This document shows positions 46,457 to 54,657 of a DNA stretch of 58,576 bases, in pieces; positions within the stretch are counted from its first letter, which is position 1; each line of letters starts with the position of its first letter. Below the pieces are notes generated by a model that saw nothing but the letters and a program-made list of their open reading frames with translations, ran no database searches and had not been told where the DNA came from. The translations under genes were made by a program, and so were the position numbers. The stretch is taken from the NCBI GenBank assembly GCA_964415085.1, contig CAYPYI010000003.1, forward strand, positions 1-58,576, in the 5' to 3' direction. The DNA is from CAYPYI01 sp964415085 (lineage in GTDB: Bacteria; Bacillota; Clostridia; Tissierellales; Tissierellaceae).

Positions 46457-46914
46457 TGAAATTAGCTGAAGCTTTAATCTTAAGATCGGATTTACAAAAC
46501 AGGATTTCCCAGCTAGCAAATAGAATTGATAATAACATAGTTGTTCAAGAAGGTGATAAACCAACTGAAGATCCAAAAGTATTATTTAAAGAATTAGATG
46601 AAAACTTAGAAAAGTTAACAAAGCTTATTCAACAAATAAATAATACTAACAATAATACAAAAGTTGATGGGGATTTAACCTTATCAGAGCTACTTGCTAA
46701 AAGAGAAGGTTTATGGGAAAAAAGAAATATATATGCAAGAATAGCTGATACAGCTAGTGTAAGATTTGATAGATATTCACAAAGCGAAATTAAAAAAATT
46801 GTAACAATGGATGTTAGCTCTTTACAAAAAGAAGTAGATGATATTTCTAAAAAGTGGAGAGAGATAGATACTAAAATTCAAGGTTTAAACTGGACTATTG
46901 ATTTAGTAGAATAA
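46456..46914 (+). CDS. DIP1984-family (septicolysin-like) protein
   Basis: 152-aa helical protein. The pattern LAEALILRSDLQNRISQLANRI and the later LREG-type segment (LAKREGLWEKRN) fit the DIP1984 family, named in some databases for septicolysin. The molecular role is unknown. The start ATG shares one base with the map stop, so translation is coupled. No signal peptide is present. The family call is from memory of its sequence pattern. Confidence 0.7.
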   Translation: MKLAEALILRSDLQNRISQLANRIDNNIVVQEGDKPTEDPKVLFKELDENLEKLTKLIQQINNTNNNTKVDGDLTLSELLAKREGLWEKRNIYARIADTASVRFDRYSQSEIKKIVTMDVSSLQKEVDDISKKWREIDTKIQGLNWTIDLVE

Positions 46915-46926
46915 TATTTAGGTGTA

Positions 46927-47086
46927 TTAGATTATAAAGGTGAGTACAAAACTTTGAGAATACTTGCATGGGACCTTGAGGCAGGGTGTGGTTCGAATCC
47001 ACTCGTATAATTTAAGCCTAGTAGGAGTTTACATGAGTATATTTTATAATTTACTTTTTACTACCGCGTACTAATTTATAATTTAA
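46927..47086 (+). ncRNA. ssrS: Structured RNA resembling 6S RNA
   Basis: A rod-like fold is visible. The outer helix is TTAGATTATAAA (46927-46938) with TTTATAATTTAA (47075-47086). Then AGTAC (46943-46947) pairs with GTACT (47068-47072), and ATACT plus CATG (46960-46970) with CATGAGTAT (47032-47040). AGGC (46979-46982) pairs with GCCT (47016-47019). The tip is GTGG-TTCGAAT-CCAC (46988-47002). Between these helices lie unpaired stretches such as GGACCTTG. Size, rod shape and open middle fit 6S RNA, which binds RNA polymerase holoenzyme. A cis element for the CorA-like gene is the alternative. Confidence 0.55.
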
Positions 47087-47103
47087 GAGGGTGGGAATGG
47101 GGC

Positions 47104-47140
47104 AAAAGGCATTTATAACTAAGTTATAAATGCCTTTTTT
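47104..47140 (+). terminator. Terminator after the 6S-like RNA
   Basis: AAAAGGCATTTATAAC (47104-47119), loop TAA, GTTATAAATGCCTTTT (47123-47138), then T's. Perfect 16-bp stem. It separates the RNA from the CorA-like gene and supports a + strand transcript of about 200 nt. Confidence 0.9.
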
Positions 47141-47169
47141 AAAATGTATTTAAATGAAGGGGTGTAAAC

Positions 47170-48126
47170 TTGAAAATAAACGTAATACTGTATAGTGATA
47201 CTTCTTATGAGGAATTCTTGGTAGATAGTTTAGAGGAAATAGAAATGATGAACATAGATAATAAGAATGTATGGATAGATATTGTTGGGCTATATGAAGA
47301 GAAAGATATAATAGAACTAGGGAATTATTACGATATTAATTCATTAGTTCTAAGAGATGTTTTAGAAGAAGAGACTATTTCAAAATATGAGAATTTTAAT
47401 GAATATCTATATATAGCCTTTGGAATTACAAAATTGGATATTGAGGAATTTAAAAGTTTGGAAAATGTTAGGATTAATTTCATTTTATATAAGGATAAAC
47501 TAATAACAATAAGACCAGAAGAATATAAAGTAATTAATGATATAAAGTTTATGATAAAATCAAGCAATAGTAATAAATTAAACAATCCAAATTATATACT
47601 TTTTGTAATATTAGATGAGGTAATAGATAGATATTATGACATATTAGAAGTAATAGGAGAATATATAGATACATTAGAAGATGAGCTTTTAGTAAATCCT
47701 AATAAGAAAATTTTACAAGATGTATATGAGTTGAAAAGAAATTTTATATACATAAGAAAGTCATTATGGTCTATAAGGAATATGCTAAATAATGTCTCAC
47801 TAGGAGATGAGATAATAGATGATAAAAGTATGTACTATATAAAATCAGTTTATAATGATGTTATCCAAATTATTGATTTAGTGGAGACTTATAGAGAAGT
47901 TTGTAGTGGTATGTTAGATACATACTTATCAAGTATAGGAAATAAAACTAATGACGTCATGAAGATATTAACTATCGTTTCTACAATATTTATACCTATA
48001 TCTTTTTATTCAAATTTATTCATGATGAATATGAAAAATGTTTATTCATATGTAATATTTTGGGGATTATCAATATCTACAGCCTTATGTTTACTTTTAT
48101 ATTTTAAAAGAAAAGATTGGTTTTAA
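47170..48126 (+). CDS. CorA-family divalent-metal transporter with altered GMN motif
   Basis: 318-aa protein with the CorA plan: a large cytoplasmic domain, a long helix and two C-terminal membrane helices (about 256-275 and 290-308). The selectivity motif between them is normally GMN; here it reads MMN (SNLFMMNMKN). The first helix ILTIVSTIFIPISFYSN is typical. The usual acidic loop after the motif is short. It starts at TTG after AAGGGGTG. Magnesium transport is the family default but uncertain with this change. Confidence 0.82.
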   Translation: MKINVILYSDTSYEEFLVDSLEEIEMMNIDNKNVWIDIVGLYEEKDIIELGNYYDINSLVLRDVLEEETISKYENFNEYLYIAFGITKLDIEEFKSLENVRINFILYKDKLITIRPEEYKVINDIKFMIKSSNSNKLNNPNYILFVILDEVIDRYYDILEVIGEYIDTLEDELLVNPNKKILQDVYELKRNFIYIRKSLWSIRNMLNNVSLGDEIIDDKSMYYIKSVYNDVIQIIDLVETYREVCSGMLDTYLSSIGNKTNDVMKILTIVSTIFIPISFYSNLFMMNMKNVYSYVIFWGLSISTALCLLLYFKRKDWF

Positions 48127-48144
48127 AATAAAAATAATTTTATG

Positions 48145-48173
48145 TTGACAAGTTATAGACTTTCTATTAATAT
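48145..48173 (+). promoter_or_regulatory. Promoter upstream of the MATE gene
   Basis: TTGACA (48145-48150), 17-nt spacer, TAATAT (48168-48173), giving a leader of about 145 nt. Confidence 0.65.
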
Positions 48174-48225
48174 ATATTAAGTCGTGTGAAATAGAATAAA
48201 AATTGAATTAATTATAGTTTTATGG

Positions 48226-48258
48226 ATAGATTGTCATTTGATAATCTATTTATTTTAT
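48226..48258 (+). terminator. Hairpin in the MATE leader, possible attenuator
   Basis: ATAGATTGTCA (48226-48236) pairs with TGATAATCTAT (48239-48249), one G-T pair, TT loop, then TTATTTTAT. It lies between the promoter and the start at 48327, so it would limit expression of the exporter unless disrupted. Confidence 0.5.
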
Positions 48259-48326
48259 GGAAAATTTATATAGAAAAATTAGGGGGACTTAAATATCGAT
48301 TAGGTAGAAAGTTTTGAGGTGAATAA

Positions 48327-49688
48327 ATGAATAGAAGTGGTAGTTTAACAGAGGGTAATATATTCAATAGTTTAGTAAGATTAGCATTACCGCTAATGGG
48401 AACATCATTTATACAAATGGCGTATGCATTAACGGATTTAATTTGGCTAGGTAGACTTAGTACAGATGCTGTAGCAGCAGCAGGGGCAGTAGGTTTTTTA
48501 ACATGGTTTGGTTCAGGTATCGTGCTAATATCATATGTAGGTGTTGGAGTTAAAGTAGCACAGTCATATGGTAAAGATAATATTGAAGAAGCGATAAGTT
48601 ATTCTAAAAATGGTATTCAGTTTGATATGATGTTAGGAATATCATATGCACTAATATTATTTTTATTTAGTCATCAAATTATAGGTTTTTTTAATTTAGA
48701 AAGTCAAAAAGTATATGATATGGCAATTAGCTATTTAAGAATTATATCCATAGGTGTAACTTTTAATTTTTTAAATCCTGTATTTTCAAACATACTAAAC
48801 AGTACTGGAGATAGTTTAACTCCATTTAAGATAAATACAATGGGATTAATATTTAATATGATCTTAGATCCACTATTAATATTTGGTCTAGGTCCAATTC
48901 CTGCTCTAGGAATTAAAGGTGCAGCTTTAGCAACTATAACTGCACAAATAGTAGTAACAAGTCTTTTTGTTATTGTAGGAAAAGGTGGAGAAACACTTTA
49001 TTCTAATATTAATATTTTTTCAAAACCAGATAAAAATAAAATAAAAAATATAGCACAAGTAGGATATCCTGCATTTTTACAAACATCAGCTCAAGCAGGA
49101 ATTGGTATGGTTTTAGCAAGACTTATAACAAGTTATGGTGAAGTAGGTATAGCAGTCCAGTCTATAGGTAGCCAGATAGAATCATTATCTTGGATGACTG
49201 CAGAAGGTTTCTCAGCAGCAATATCTGCATTTACTGGTCAAAACTACGGTGCAAGAAAATTTGATAGAATTGATGATGGTTATAAAGTAGGAATGAAAAT
49301 AGTAGGATCATTTGGTATATTTGCAACTATTTTACTAATGGGAGCAGGGGAGCAATTATTTACAATATTTACTCCTTATGATCCAGTAGCAATTGAAGAG
49401 GGAACGAAATATCTATTTATATTAGGTATGTCACAATTATTCATGAGTATAGAAATTGGAACTGCAGGTGTATTTAATGGAATAGGTAGGACTAAGGTTC
49501 CAGCTGCAGTAGGGGTATTTTTCAATATTTTAAGAGTGCCTTTAGCGATTTTCTTTTCATCATATTTAGGCCTGGGATTAACAGGCATATGGTGGGGAAT
49601 AACAATTTCTAGCATATTAAAAGGTATCTTTTTACCTGGTATTTTTCTTTTTATAGTAAGACCAAACTTGATAAAGGGAAATATCTAG
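48327..49688 (+). CDS. MATE-family efflux transporter
   Basis: Multidrug and toxin extrusion protein, 453 aa, with about 12 membrane helices. The family openings LVRLALPLMGTSFIQMAYALTDLIWLGRL and the mirrored second half (YPAFLQTSAQAGIGM) show the two-lobe MATE plan. TFNFLNPVFSNILNSTGD is conserved. The export substrate is unknown. It has its own promoter and a leader hairpin. A terminator follows. Confidence 0.92.
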   Translation: MNRSGSLTEGNIFNSLVRLALPLMGTSFIQMAYALTDLIWLGRLSTDAVAAAGAVGFLTWFGSGIVLISYVGVGVKVAQSYGKDNIEEAISYSKNGIQFDMMLGISYALILFLFSHQIIGFFNLESQKVYDMAISYLRIISIGVTFNFLNPVFSNILNSTGDSLTPFKINTMGLIFNMILDPLLIFGLGPIPALGIKGAALATITAQIVVTSLFVIVGKGGETLYSNINIFSKPDKNKIKNIAQVGYPAFLQTSAQAGIGMVLARLITSYGEVGIAVQSIGSQIESLSWMTAEGFSAAISAFTGQNYGARKFDRIDDGYKVGMKIVGSFGIFATILLMGAGEQLFTIFTPYDPVAIEEGTKYLFILGMSQLFMSIEIGTAGVFNGIGRTKVPAAVGVFFNILRVPLAIFFSSYLGLGLTGIWWGITISSILKGIFLPGIFLFIVRPNLIKGNI

Positions 49689-49729
49689 TAAATTTATATA
49701 AATCTTAAACATTCCATTTAAATACAAAG

Positions 49730-49763
49730 AAACTCTACTTATTAGATTAAGTAGAGTTTTTTG
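49730..49763 (+). terminator. Terminator after the MATE gene
   Basis: AAACTCTACTTA (49730-49741) pairs with TAAGTAGAGTTT (49748-49759), then T's. Perfect 12-bp stem. Confidence 0.9.
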
Positions 49764-49847
49764 TTGTGGGGTTAGTGATGTTTAAAAATTATAATATGTT
49801 ATAATATATAAGTATTAGTAAAATTAAAAATAGTTAGGAGAAATAAT

Positions 49848-51407
49848 ATGTCAAGTAAGAATAAGGTTGCAAGATCAGCAATGTTATTAATATTCTTTTC
49901 ACTAATAAGTAAGCTTCTTGGTTTTGTAAGAGAGACTTTGATTGCCTACAGATTTGGATTAGGATCTGTAACGGATGCATATTTTATAGCATTTAGTGCA
50001 ACATCTTTACTTAGTGGGTTTATTATGACAAGTTTAAATACAACATTTATACCTATAATATCTGAAGTTGAAGAAAAAGAAGGTAAAATAGGGAAAATAA
50101 ATCATACAAATAATATGATAAACATAATGTTTTTAATATCAACAATAATAATGATTGGAACATACATATTATCGCCATATTTAGTTAAATTATTGGCATC
50201 TGGATTTGATACAAATCAATTAAAATTAGCCACTGAACTTACTAGGATTGGTTTACCTATGATTATAATAAATAGTTTAGTTGGTGTGTACTCAGGATAT
50301 TTACAATCGGAAGGTTTATTTTTTAGTACAGCAATAAAGGGAATCCCATTTAACTTTATTTATATATTATATTTAATAACAATTAGTAAAAATTATGGAA
50401 TAAAAGGACTCATGTTTTTTTCAGTAATAGGTACTTTTTCTACATTTTTAATTCAATTACCCGAGTTAAAATCATCAGGATATACATATGAAAATAATAT
50501 AGATTTTAAAGATACTTATATAAAAAAGATGTTATATCTTAGCTTACCAGCATTTATAAGTGTTGCGATAAATGATTTAAATGTAATTATTGATAAAAGA
50601 ATAGCGTCAAAATTAATTGTAGGTAGTGTTTCAGCACTTAACTATGCCAATAAATTAAATACATTGATATTAGGATTATTTATTGCAGCTATAACTACAG
50701 TTATTTTTCCTAGCTTTTCTGAGTATGCAAGTAAAAATGATAATAAAAAATTAAAGGAAATATTATCTATAGGAGTAAATATAGTTTTGATAATTACTAT
50801 ACCAGCTACAATTGGTATGATGGTGCTTAACTTTCCTATTGTAAAAATAGCTTTTGAAAGAGGTCAATTTGATAATTTAGCTACACAAATGACATCAAAT
50901 GCTTTACTATTTTACTCGATAGGACTTGTTTTTTCTTCATTAAGATTAATATATGAAAAAGTGTTTTTTTCACTACAAAATACTAGGACTCCAATGATAA
51001 CAGGAGGACTTGCAGTATTATTTAATATTATACTTAATTTACTGTTAGTAAATAAGTTAGGACATGGAGGTTTAGCTCTTGCAACGAGTTTATCAATAAT
51101 TTTATCTACAATAATATTAATATACTTCTTAAGAAAAACAATAGGTCCACTAGGACTAAAGGAAAATATAATATGTGGTTTTAAATGTTTAGTTTCATCA
51201 TTAATAATGGGGGTTGCAGCGAACTTTTTATATAACAAATTTGTGTTAATGTTTGATAGTACAAAATATTTTGAGATTATATCATTACTATTGTCAGTAG
51301 CTATTAGTGTAGTAATATATTTAGTATTAATTTATTTTCTTAAAGTCGATGAAGTAGTACATATATCAGAAAAAATTGAAGAATTGATGATAAAAAGAAG
51401 AAATTAG
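49848..51407 (+). CDS. murJ: Lipid II flippase MurJ
   Basis: 519-aa membrane protein of the MviN/MurJ family, with about 14 membrane helices, which moves lipid II across the membrane for peptidoglycan synthesis. LLGFVRETLIAYRFGLGSVTDAYFIA at the N-terminus and FERGQFD in the middle are the family hallmarks. Several clostridia have more than one such protein, so the role could also be polysaccharide export. TAGGAG precedes the ATG. Confidence 0.87.
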   Translation: MSSKNKVARSAMLLIFFSLISKLLGFVRETLIAYRFGLGSVTDAYFIAFSATSLLSGFIMTSLNTTFIPIISEVEEKEGKIGKINHTNNMINIMFLISTIIMIGTYILSPYLVKLLASGFDTNQLKLATELTRIGLPMIIINSLVGVYSGYLQSEGLFFSTAIKGIPFNFIYILYLITISKNYGIKGLMFFSVIGTFSTFLIQLPELKSSGYTYENNIDFKDTYIKKMLYLSLPAFISVAINDLNVIIDKRIASKLIVGSVSALNYANKLNTLILGLFIAAITTVIFPSFSEYASKNDNKKLKEILSIGVNIVLIITIPATIGMMVLNFPIVKIAFERGQFDNLATQMTSNALLFYSIGLVFSSLRLIYEKVFFSLQNTRTPMITGGLAVLFNIILNLLLVNKLGHGGLALATSLSIILSTIILIYFLRKTIGPLGLKENIICGFKCLVSSLIMGVAANFLYNKFVLMFDSTKYFEIISLLLSVAISVVIYLVLIYFLKVDEVVHISEKIEELMIKRRN

Positions 51408-51470
51408 CTAAATTCAGGTTTGGTAGAAATAAAAAAATATGGTATATTATATTATATAGATAAAAAAACG

Positions 51471-51511
51471 TATTGGTTACTTCTATTATTAATACATTAG
51501 GAGAACCAATA
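51471..51511 (+). promoter_or_regulatory. Leader hairpin before the lipoprotein cyclophilin gene
   Basis: TATTGGTT (51471-51478) pairs with AACCAATA (51504-51511), extended inside by CTTCT/AGGAG around a 14-nt loop. It may regulate the mRNA; no T tract follows, so it is not a terminator. Confidence 0.4.
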
Positions 51512-51552
51512 TTAATTTATTTAAAAACATGTAATTAGAAAGGTAGAAATAA

Positions 51553-52266
51553 ATGAAAAATAAGAATATAAATAAAATACTTTTACTAATATTATCTATA
51601 TCTATATTAGTAGTAGGATGCTCTAATAAAGAAGAAAATGTAGTAGAAAATAGTGAAGAAAATATAGTAATAACTCAATTAGAAAGTCCGGAATCAGGAG
51701 AGGAAGTAGCTATAATATCTACTAATTATGGAGATATTAAATTAAGATTATTCCCAGAAGTAGCACCAAAAGCAGTTGAAAATTTTACAACTCATGCTAA
51801 AGAAGGTTACTATGATGGACTGACTTTTCATAGAGTAATGGAAGATTTTATGATTCAAGGTGGAGATCCTTTAGGAAATGGTACAGGTGGACAAAGCATA
51901 TGGGAAAAAGCATTTGAAGATGAGTTTGATTTAAGATTTAGAAACTTCAACGGTGCACTAGCAATGGCAAATGCAGGACCAAATACAAATGGAAGTCAAT
52001 TTTTTATAGTACAAAATAAAGAAATACCAGAAGATTTACTAAATCAAATGAAAGAGTTAGGATCAGAAAAAGGCTATCCTAAAGAAGTTATAGATATTTA
52101 TAGTGAATTGGGAGGAGCTCCTTGGCTAGATTTTGGTCATACAGTGTTTGGACAAGTCTATGAAGGAATGGATGTAGTGGATAAAATAGCACAAGTGGAA
52201 GTAGATAAAAATGATAAGCCTATAGAACCTGTGATTATAAAAGCAATTACTATTGTTGCTTTTTAA
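51553..52266 (+). CDS. Cyclophilin-type peptidyl-prolyl isomerase, lipoprotein
   Basis: 237-aa protein with a signal peptide and lipobox VVGC (Cys about residue 23), so it is anchored outside the membrane. The cyclophilin domain is complete: FHRVMEDFMIQGGDP, MANAGPNTNGSQFFI and the tryptophan segment WLDFGHTVFGQVYEGMDVVDKI. It would assist folding of secreted proteins. The next gene is a close paralogue without the signal peptide. Confidence 0.93.
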   Translation: MKNKNINKILLLILSISILVVGCSNKEENVVENSEENIVITQLESPESGEEVAIISTNYGDIKLRLFPEVAPKAVENFTTHAKEGYYDGLTFHRVMEDFMIQGGDPLGNGTGGQSIWEKAFEDEFDLRFRNFNGALAMANAGPNTNGSQFFIVQNKEIPEDLLNQMKELGSEKGYPKEVIDIYSELGGAPWLDFGHTVFGQVYEGMDVVDKIAQVEVDKNDKPIEPVIIKAITIVAF

Positions 52267-52310
52267 TATAAATATATTACTATGTAAAAAAGAGTTTAGG
52301 GGTGTTGGAA

Positions 52311-52913
52311 TTGAAATTAGAACAATTAGAATTGCCTAAAAAAGGCGAGGAAGTAGCAGTCTTTAAAACTAATTTTGGAGAAATTAATGTAAGATTATTC
52401 CCAGAAGTAGCTCCAAAAGCAGTTGAAAACTTCATTACACATTCTAAAGAAGGTTACTATGACGGAGTAACATTTCATAGAGTAATGTATGATTTTATGA
52501 TTCAAGGTGGAGATCCAAATGGAACAGGTATGGGTGGAAAAAGTATCTGGGGAGAACCATTTGAAGATGAATTTGACCCTGAGTATCATAACTTCAGAGG
52601 TGCATTGTCAATGGCAAATGCAGGAAGAAATACAAATGGAAGCCAATTTTTTATAGTTCAAAAGCTAGAAGTAGGAGATGACTTTATAGAACAAATGAAA
52701 GCAGCAGGAGTTGAAAATGGATTCTCTGATGATGTTGTAGAAGCTTATAAAAATCTTGGAGGTACACCATGGTTAGACTTTGCTCATACAGTATTTGGTC
52801 AAGTTTATGAAGGAATGGATGTAGTAGATAAAATTGCAAATGTAGAAGTAGATAGAGGTAATAGACCTACAGAACCAGTAATAATAGAAACAATAGAAAT
52901 TAAAAAGTATTAA
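52311..52913 (+). CDS. Cyclophilin-type peptidyl-prolyl isomerase, cytoplasmic
   Basis: 200-aa cyclophilin without a signal peptide, hence cytoplasmic. It shares FHRVMYDFMIQGGDP, MANAGRNTNGSQFFI and WLDFAHTVFGQVYEGMDVVDKI with its upstream neighbour, so they arose by tandem duplication with one copy gaining or losing the export signal. TTG 52311 is 6-8 nt after TAGGGGTG; an in-frame GTG at 52302 overlaps that site. Confidence 0.9.
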   Translation: MKLEQLELPKKGEEVAVFKTNFGEINVRLFPEVAPKAVENFITHSKEGYYDGVTFHRVMYDFMIQGGDPNGTGMGGKSIWGEPFEDEFDPEYHNFRGALSMANAGRNTNGSQFFIVQKLEVGDDFIEQMKAAGVENGFSDDVVEAYKNLGGTPWLDFAHTVFGQVYEGMDVVDKIANVEVDRGNRPTEPVIIETIEIKKY

Positions 52914-52942
52914 TAATTGGAATTATTCATATAATAATAACC

Positions 52943-52970
52943 TAAGGTAAGCAAATGCTTACCTTATTTT
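52943..52970 (+). terminator. Terminator after the cyclophilin pair
   Basis: TAAGGTAAGCA (52943-52953) pairs with TGCTTACCTTA (52956-52966), then TTTT. Perfect 11-bp stem. Confidence 0.8.
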
Positions 52971-53084
52971 ATGTCATATAATACTAAGATAAGCATAATA
53001 AAGAATAGATAGAACTAATTAATAAACGGTGATTTCTAAGTAAATTTATATGATATAATATTTAAAAGAACAGGGGGAATATTA

Positions 53085-53699
53085 ATGCATCAATATAAAG
53101 GTAAATTAATAGTGCATACGGGAAGTATGTTTAGTGGAAAAACTTCAAGTTTAGAAAAAGATATAAATAGATTTGCTATAGCAAAATATAATACGGTTGC
53201 TTTTAAGCCTAGTCTTGATACCAGATATAATTCAGATAATATCGTTACTCATGATAATACAGTTACAAAAGGTGTTATTGTATCTGATATAAGTGATATC
53301 ATAAATTACTGTAATGAAAATAATCCAGAGGTTATAGGAATTGATGAAGCACAATTTCTAGGAGGAGAAGTATTAGATATAGTTGATGGAATAAATAGTT
53401 TGCTTGAAAAGGATATTACTGTAATTGTTGCTGGTTTAGATATGGATTTTGAAGGAAAGCCATTTGAAGTAATGAAGGAACTAATGCCAATATCAGATTA
53501 TTTATATAAGCATCATGCTGTTTGTGTAGGGTGTGGAACTGATGCTTGGGTTAGTAATAGAAAGACAAGAAAACAGCAAAGAGTAGTATTAGGGGCAAGT
53601 GATGAATATGAGCCATTATGTAGAACATGTTATTTAAAAGAAAAAAGTGAACAAGATAAGTTAGTTAATAAAAATCAAGTTTATTTTGATATAGATTAG
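53085..53699 (+). CDS. tdk: Thymidine kinase
   Basis: Salvage enzyme phosphorylating thymidine, type II (zinc-binding) form, 204 aa. Walker A is GSMFSGKTS, the DEAQ motif is IGIDEAQFL, and the zinc knuckle is CVGCGTDAW with CRTCYLK. AGGGGG precedes the ATG. It has its own terminator. Confidence 0.94.
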   Translation: MHQYKGKLIVHTGSMFSGKTSSLEKDINRFAIAKYNTVAFKPSLDTRYNSDNIVTHDNTVTKGVIVSDISDIINYCNENNPEVIGIDEAQFLGGEVLDIVDGINSLLEKDITVIVAGLDMDFEGKPFEVMKELMPISDYLYKHHAVCVGCGTDAWVSNRKTRKQQRVVLGASDEYEPLCRTCYLKEKSEQDKLVNKNQVYFDID

Positions 53700-53710
53700 T
53701 TTTAGAGATG

Positions 53711-53736
53711 AAATGTAGCATTTTTGCTACATTTTT
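53711..53736 (+). terminator. Terminator after tdk
   Basis: AAATGTAGCA (53711-53720) pairs with TGCTACATTT (53725-53734), perfect 10-bp stem with a short T loop and T tail. Confidence 0.85.
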
Positions 53737-53963
53737 ATATTTGCTAAGATATTGTAGCAAGTTTTAAACCTATAAAATGTAAGTGAATTAAGTACAATAT
53801 TATAAGTTTTAAAATATTTTATTTAATTTAAACATTTTTTAATTAGACTAATATAAAAAACATATGAAATTTTATGATTTTAAAATTTATACTAGAAAAG
53901 TCGTAATATGTCCTAACTGGGAAAAATATTAATATTTACTATACTATTGTTACCTAGGAATAA

Positions 53964-53979
53964 TAAGAAGTACTTCTTA
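53964..53979 (+). promoter_or_regulatory. Palindrome before the small sigma-factor gene
   Basis: TAAGAAGTACTTCTTA is a perfect 16-bp palindrome ending one base before GAGGAG, the ribosome-binding site. As DNA it could be an operator; as RNA it would form a hairpin that hides the site. The 227 bases before it (53737-53963) are AT-rich with no gene I can see. Confidence 0.5.
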
Positions 53980-53992
53980 AGAGGAGTATATT

Positions 53993-54586
53993 ATGATAAA
54001 AGACATTGGAGAAAAGGACAAAATCGGGAAACTTGTTAATTTGATTAGAAATGGTAATAAAGATTTGGAATTAGAACTTATAAAAAGTTTAGAAGGTTTG
54101 ATTGTAAATTCTATAAGGGGCTATTGCATTGTTGAGAATAAAGTTGAGTTTGAAGACTTATATCAAGATGCATGTGAGGAAGTGTTAAAAGGAATATATG
54201 AATATAATGAAGAGTTAGATATTCACTTTTTAGGGTTTATACAAGCTAGGCTACACTTTAAATTTTTATATAAAAATAGATATATAAAATATAGTAAGTT
54301 GGTTGATTCATTAAATTTGAAAATATCAGAAGAAAGTAATAAAGAGAAGATTGAATTTTTAGAAGATAAAAAAAGCAATATAGAAGAGTTATACATCAAG
54401 AGTGATACTTATTTTAAACTATATGAAGCAATTGAAAAATTAGATTTAAGACATAAAAGAATAATAAATTTATATTATTTTGAGGGGTTTACATTAAAAG
54501 AAATCTCAAAAATATTAAATATTAGTTATAAAACTTGTAAAAGAGAAAAGAAGAGCGCCCTTAAAATGATGAAAATTAATATGTAA
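53993..54586 (+). CDS. Small sigma-70-family factor
   Basis: 197-aa protein with two sigma regions. Region 2 is at about 30-95 (VEFEDLYQDACEEVLKGIYEYNEE) and region 4 is a helix-turn-helix near the end (LKEISKILNISYKTCKREKKSALKMM). There is no region 1 or 3, so it is of the ECF/group-5 size class, which includes the clostridial TcdR-like factors; the exact class is uncertain. No anti-sigma factor or target genes are adjacent. The palindrome at 53964 suggests specific regulation. Confidence 0.8.
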   Translation: MIKDIGEKDKIGKLVNLIRNGNKDLELELIKSLEGLIVNSIRGYCIVENKVEFEDLYQDACEEVLKGIYEYNEELDIHFLGFIQARLHFKFLYKNRYIKYSKLVDSLNLKISEESNKEKIEFLEDKKSNIEELYIKSDTYFKLYEAIEKLDLRHKRIINLYYFEGFTLKEISKILNISYKTCKREKKSALKMMKINM

Positions 54587-54597
54587 ATAAAGCCTAT

Positions 54598-54655
54598 AAA
54601 ATATCCCCTATAACTTTAGCATTAAATGTAATACTAAAGTTATAGGGGATATTAA
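54598..54655. terminator. Bidirectional terminator between the sigma factor and rodA
   Basis: ATATCCCCTATAACTTTAG (54601-54619) pairs with CTAAAGTTATAGGGGATAT (54634-54652), a perfect 19-bp stem extended by ATTA/TAAT inside. It lies between two convergent genes with A/T tracts on both sides. Confidence 0.9.
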
Positions 54656-54657
54656 AA

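Noticed and set aside
46986..47006. tRNA-like GGTTCGAATCC, at first taken for a tRNA or tmRNA 3' end
   Set aside because: No acceptor stem, D-arm or anticodon arm fits around it, and no CCA end. It is the tip hairpin of the larger rod-shaped RNA.
47055..47100. ACCGCG near GAGGGTGG, resembling T-box elements
   Set aside because: The T-box core TGGNACCGCG is not present in the right order, there is no specifier loop, and the downstream gene is not a tRNA synthetase or amino-acid gene.
46927..47140. M-box magnesium riboswitch upstream of the CorA-like gene
   Set aside because: The sequence lacks the conserved M-box core as I know it, and the helices fit a simple rod instead. A covariance search could overturn this.
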